From assembly GCA_002390485.1 (NCBI GenBank), contig DGPO01000033.1, positions 1 through 17,583 of the forward strand: a stretch of DNA of 17,583 nucleotides, given 5' to 3'. Position numbers and translations under genes: made by a program. This document shows positions 15,502 to 17,583 of the stretch, one piece after another (position 1 is the stretch's first letter; the number at the start of each line of letters is the position of its first letter). This DNA comes from Halieaceae bacterium UBA4438. GTDB lineage: Bacteria; Pseudomonadota; Gammaproteobacteria; Pseudomonadales; Halieaceae. Below the pieces are notes generated by a model. That model did not search any database. It was not told the origin of the DNA and worked only from the letters and a program-made list of their open reading frames with translations.

Positions 15502-15530
15502 AAGATATGGCATATTTTATGCCATATCAA
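15502..15530 (-). promoter_or_regulatory. Sulfatase promoter covered by a 25-bp palindromic operator
   Basis: GATATGGCATA (15504-15514) and TATGCCATATC (15518-15528) are perfect inverted repeats around TTT. On the minus strand this overlies a -35 box TTGATA (15525-15530) and a -10 box TATCTT (15502-15507) with the ideal 17-bp spacing, about 40 bp before the sulfatase ATG. A repressor bound here would occlude both boxes. The TetR gene just upstream is the obvious candidate regulator, which is inference. Confidence 0.8.
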
Positions 15531-15570
15531 CAAAAACCAATGGCTACCGGAAAACGAGCGGAGCACGAAC

Positions 15571-16152
15571 TCAGCGGTTCAAAAGGAGGTTGAGTACCCT
15601 AAGAACAATCGTACGGCCTTCTTCAAGGGAAACACCTTGATGCTCTCGAAGGCGATGCCAAAGCTCAAATGACAACTGGGACTGCAAAAGCGTGCGATCA
15701 ATCGCCGACAACTCAAGCACTTCAGGAATCCAGGCCTCGATATTGGCCTTGGACCATCGCTGATGCTTCGCATAGTTCGCTTTGATGTGGTCTGAGCGCC
15801 ATCTCAGGCTTTGTGTCGTCATCAGCAGCATCTTATTCGCTTCGAACGCTGACGAATAAGTCTCGACCAACGACGTCAAGCGGTCCTCGAGCCGCCCCTC
15901 TCTGACCCCGCCACTGAACGATCCGATCGCGGCTTGCACCGTTTGCTCATCGACCGCCGCAAACAGCTCCTCCATGTCCTCAAACTGCCGAAAAAACGAC
16001 CGAATCCCGACGCCTGCCTCCTCCGAGATCTGCTTCGCTGTAGGCGCGAAGTTACCTCCCAGAATGAGCGACAAGGCCGCGTCGATCATCGCCTGACGAC
16101 TCCGCTCTGTGCGTCGCCGTCGTCCGTCGGATAGTTGTGTAATTGTGGTCAT
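15571..16152 (-). CDS. TetR/AcrR family transcriptional regulator
   Basis: A 193-residue TetR-type regulator, normally a dimeric repressor released by a small ligand. The DNA-binding domain is at residues 14-60: TERSRQAMIDAALSLI, then the helix-turn-helix TAKQISEEAGVGIRSFFRQF (38-57), where the usual Tyr-Tyr/His of the recognition helix is Phe-Phe. The C-terminal part is helical and ligand-specific, with no recognisable relative. ATG 16152 has no good ribosome site. It reads toward the sulfatase, 107 bp away, and the palindrome in that gap is the probable target. A matching palindrome is absent ahead of its own gene, so it may not regulate itself. Confidence 0.9.
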   Translation of the reverse strand: MTTITQLSDGRRRRTERSRQAMIDAALSLILGGNFAPTAKQISEEAGVGIRSFFRQFEDMEELFAAVDEQTVQAAIGSFSGGVREGRLEDRLTSLVETYSSAFEANKMLLMTTQSLRWRSDHIKANYAKHQRWSKANIEAWIPEVLELSAIDRTLLQSQLSFELWHRLREHQGVSLEEGRTIVLRVLNLLLNR

Positions 16153-16214
16153 GGTCTGTCGCTAAGAACTCAATGGAAGCGCATGTTTTACCACAACTCT
16201 GTGATCAGAGCATG

Positions 16215-17024
16215 TCACGAGTAACGTGCGTGCCGCCCCAATGAGGTAAATGCAAGTAGGTTTAGGTTCGTGGTTTTTGCTGAATGGATAGCCATAGACG
16301 TGGGCGCGGACATCGCCGCAAGCACACCGACGCCTGCGACAACGCATTTACTCACCATTTCATAACTCGCACGGCTACTCACCAAAACGAAGCCCTCAGG
16401 TGTATTGAGACTGTGCCATCCCAATAACTTATCCAGTGCATTGTGCCGACCGACGTCCTCTCGAATGGCCATTAGATCGCCGTCCCAAGAGCACCAGGCC
16501 GCCGCATGCGCGCCAGCGGTCTGTAAGGACAATGTTTGTGCCGGCCTAAACTGGGAAATAGCCCGATCAAGTGCGGCTTGCGACGGCACCCGCGTTTCAG
16601 GCAATACCTTCAGGGGACGCATTATCTGGTCGATAGACTCAAGACCGCAGAGCCCACAGCCACTGGGGCCGGCCATCGATCGGCGACGCTCCTTCAAACG
16701 ATGCGCTGCCTGGGACGCTATCTTTGCATCGAGCTCGATCCCCGTCGGATTGACAACATAGTCGATGTCATAGATCTCACGCGCCTGCTCGACCACGCCC
16801 TCAGTGATGGCAAAGCCTCTTATAAAGTCGTCTAGGTCGGCCGGCGTGGCCATCATAACGGCATACGAAATACCGTTAAAAGCCAGCGCTATTGGCGTTT
16901 CGACAATGACCTGGTCGCTATCGCCTACCGGCTGCTCACCCTGAAAAACAGAGCGCGCTACCGCCACTGTAGGGCGCAGGTCCTCCTCAGCGTCACCGTC
17001 ACCATCTAATTCAGGGTCACCCAA
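16215..17024 (-). CDS. fdhD: Formate dehydrogenase accessory sulfurtransferase FdhD
   Basis: A protein of 269 residues from the chosen start, needed to pass sulfur from a cysteine desulfurase to the molybdenum cofactor of formate dehydrogenase. The reactive CxxC pair lies in PSGCGLCG (Cys123 and Cys126 from this start). IREDVGRHNALDKLLG and VLVSSRASYEMVSKC are classic FdhD blocks. The start is taken as TTG 17024, which overlaps the alpha-subunit stop by eight bases and has GAGGAAG six bases upstream. An alternative TTG at 17063 adds 13 residues but has no ribosome site. The overlap indicates translational coupling to the formate dehydrogenase subunit. The gene after it is TetR, not a small fdsD. 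Confidence 0.93.
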   Translation of the reverse strand: MGDPELDGDGDAEEDLRPTVAVARSVFQGEQPVGDSDQVIVETPIALAFNGISYAVMMATPADLDDFIRGFAITEGVVEQAREIYDIDYVVNPTGIELDAKIASQAAHRLKERRRSMAGPSGCGLCGLESIDQIMRPLKVLPETRVPSQAALDRAISQFRPAQTLSLQTAGAHAAAWCSWDGDLMAIREDVGRHNALDKLLGWHSLNTPEGFVLVSSRASYEMVSKCVVAGVGVLAAMSAPTSMAIHSAKTTNLNLLAFTSLGRHARYS

Positions 17025-17583
17025 CGACGGCTTCCTCGACCAATTGCTTTTGTTTTTTATCAAAACTTTGCTGACGCGCTTGCCACTCCGACGGCTGACT
17101 CACGCGCATAGCCTCTACCGCGGTCACCTTGTACTCGGGGCAATTCGTCGCCCAGTCCGAGTTGTCTGTGGTAATGACGTTGGCACCCGATACCGGATGG
17201 TGAAAGGTGGTGTAGACGACGCCAGGACGCACACGATTGGACAATCGGGCACGGAGCACTGTGTCACCAATGCGACTGGCAATACCGACCCAGTCGCCCT
17301 CCGTGATCCCTCTCGACTCGGCATCTTCAGGGTGAATTTCGAGCACATCCTCCGCGTGCCATGTTGAATTTTCTGTGCGACGTGTCTGTGCGCCGACGTT
17401 GTATTGACTCAGAATTCGTCCGGTGGTCATGATGAGTGGGAACCGTCGGGTGCACCGCTCCGCCGTCGGGACATACTCAGTCACCACAAACTGACCCAGA
17501 CCGCGCGTAAACGAGGTTTCATGCATTGTCGGTGTACCCTCTGACGCAGCGTCAATACAGGGCCACTGAACACTGCCCAACCG
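17017..17583 (-). CDS. fdsA: Formate dehydrogenase alpha subunit, C-terminal part
   Basis: The last 188 residues of a molybdopterin oxidoreductase; the rest lies beyond the right edge. The molybdopterin-dinucleotide-binding domain is seen as FPLIMTTGRILSQYNVGAQT followed by RRT, then HPEDAESRGITEGDWV. The end contains HHPVSGANVITTDNSDWATN-CPEYKVTAV, typical of cytoplasmic NAD-dependent formate dehydrogenases (FdsA type). It would oxidise formate to CO2. Its gene overlaps fdhD by eight bases, matching the family order alpha subunit then fdhD. A periplasmic FdnG-type is less likely from these motifs. Confidence 0.88.
   Translation of the reverse strand, partial: RLGSVQWPCIDAASEGTPTMHETSFTRGLGQFVVTEYVPTAERCTRRFPLIMTTGRILSQYNVGAQTRRTENSTWHAEDVLEIHPEDAESRGITEGDWVGIASRIGDTVLRARLSNRVRPGVVYTTFHHPVSGANVITTDNSDWATNCPEYKVTAVEAMRVSQPSEWQARQQSFDKKQKQLVEEAVVG
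17031..17037 (-). promoter_or_regulatory. Ribosome binding site for fdhD
   Basis: GAGGAAG on the minus strand, six bases before the TTG at 17024 and inside the last codons of the formate dehydrogenase gene. It decides the fdhD start in favour of 17024 over 17063. Confidence 0.65.

Noticed and set aside
16197..16210. Inverted repeat CTCTG-TGAT-CAGAG after fdhD
   Set aside because: Short stem without a T-run; neither a convincing terminator nor a clear operator for the TetR gene.

Overview
The window reads as chromosomal DNA of a heterotrophic, probably marine gammaproteobacterium. The gene mix (CaiB-type racemase, long-chain acyl-CoA dehydrogenase, several glutathione-transferase-fold proteins, type I sulfatase, haloalkane dehalogenase, NAD-linked formate dehydrogenase) would fit the OM60/NOR5 (Halieaceae)-like clades; that placement is inference from gene content. 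Genes are densely packed with no gap above 300 bases. GTG and TTG starts are common. I see no tRNA, rRNA, CRISPR array, insertion sequence or phage gene.

Layout. (1) 1-2456, minus: an alpha-methylacyl-CoA racemase-like CaiB/BaiF protein followed after 48 bp by a GabD-like aldehyde dehydrogenase that runs off the left edge. (2) 2457-2726: an intergenic stretch holding a 50-codon ORF that may be a gene remnant. (3) 2727-3680, plus: an exported cyclase-family hydrolase, separated by a bidirectional terminator from a convergent long-chain-type acyl-CoA dehydrogenase (3757-4908). (4) 5111-6546, minus: psd and pssA, overlapping by four bases, the two steps from CDP-diacylglycerol to phosphatidylethanolamine. 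(5) 6698-7597, minus: a haloalkane dehalogenase, divergent from a two-gene unit (DUF2855 dehydrogenase-like protein plus a membrane-anchored cysteine-rich protein, 7757-9564). (6) 9572-13720: three kinds of GST/thioredoxin-fold genes: an HCCA-isomerase/kappa type, a classical GST, a 456-residue protein that reads as two kappa/HCCA-isomerase domains in tandem, and a 380-residue GST with an extra C-terminal region. Nine decaying copies of a 16-bp tandem repeat lie between the last two. (7) 13781-16152, minus: an exported type I sulfatase and a TetR regulator, with a perfect 25-bp palindrome laid exactly over a good promoter in front of the sulfatase. (8) 16215-17583, minus: fdhD and the C-terminal part of a formate dehydrogenase alpha subunit.

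The parts that hang together best are the TetR-operator-sulfatase-GST-tandem kappa protein array (all minus strand) and the dehalogenase/DUF2855 divergent pair, whose shared intergenic region carries a half-site like the sulfatase operator. This suggests a local regulon for an organic sulfate, halide or xenobiotic substrate. The substrate cannot be read from the sequence.
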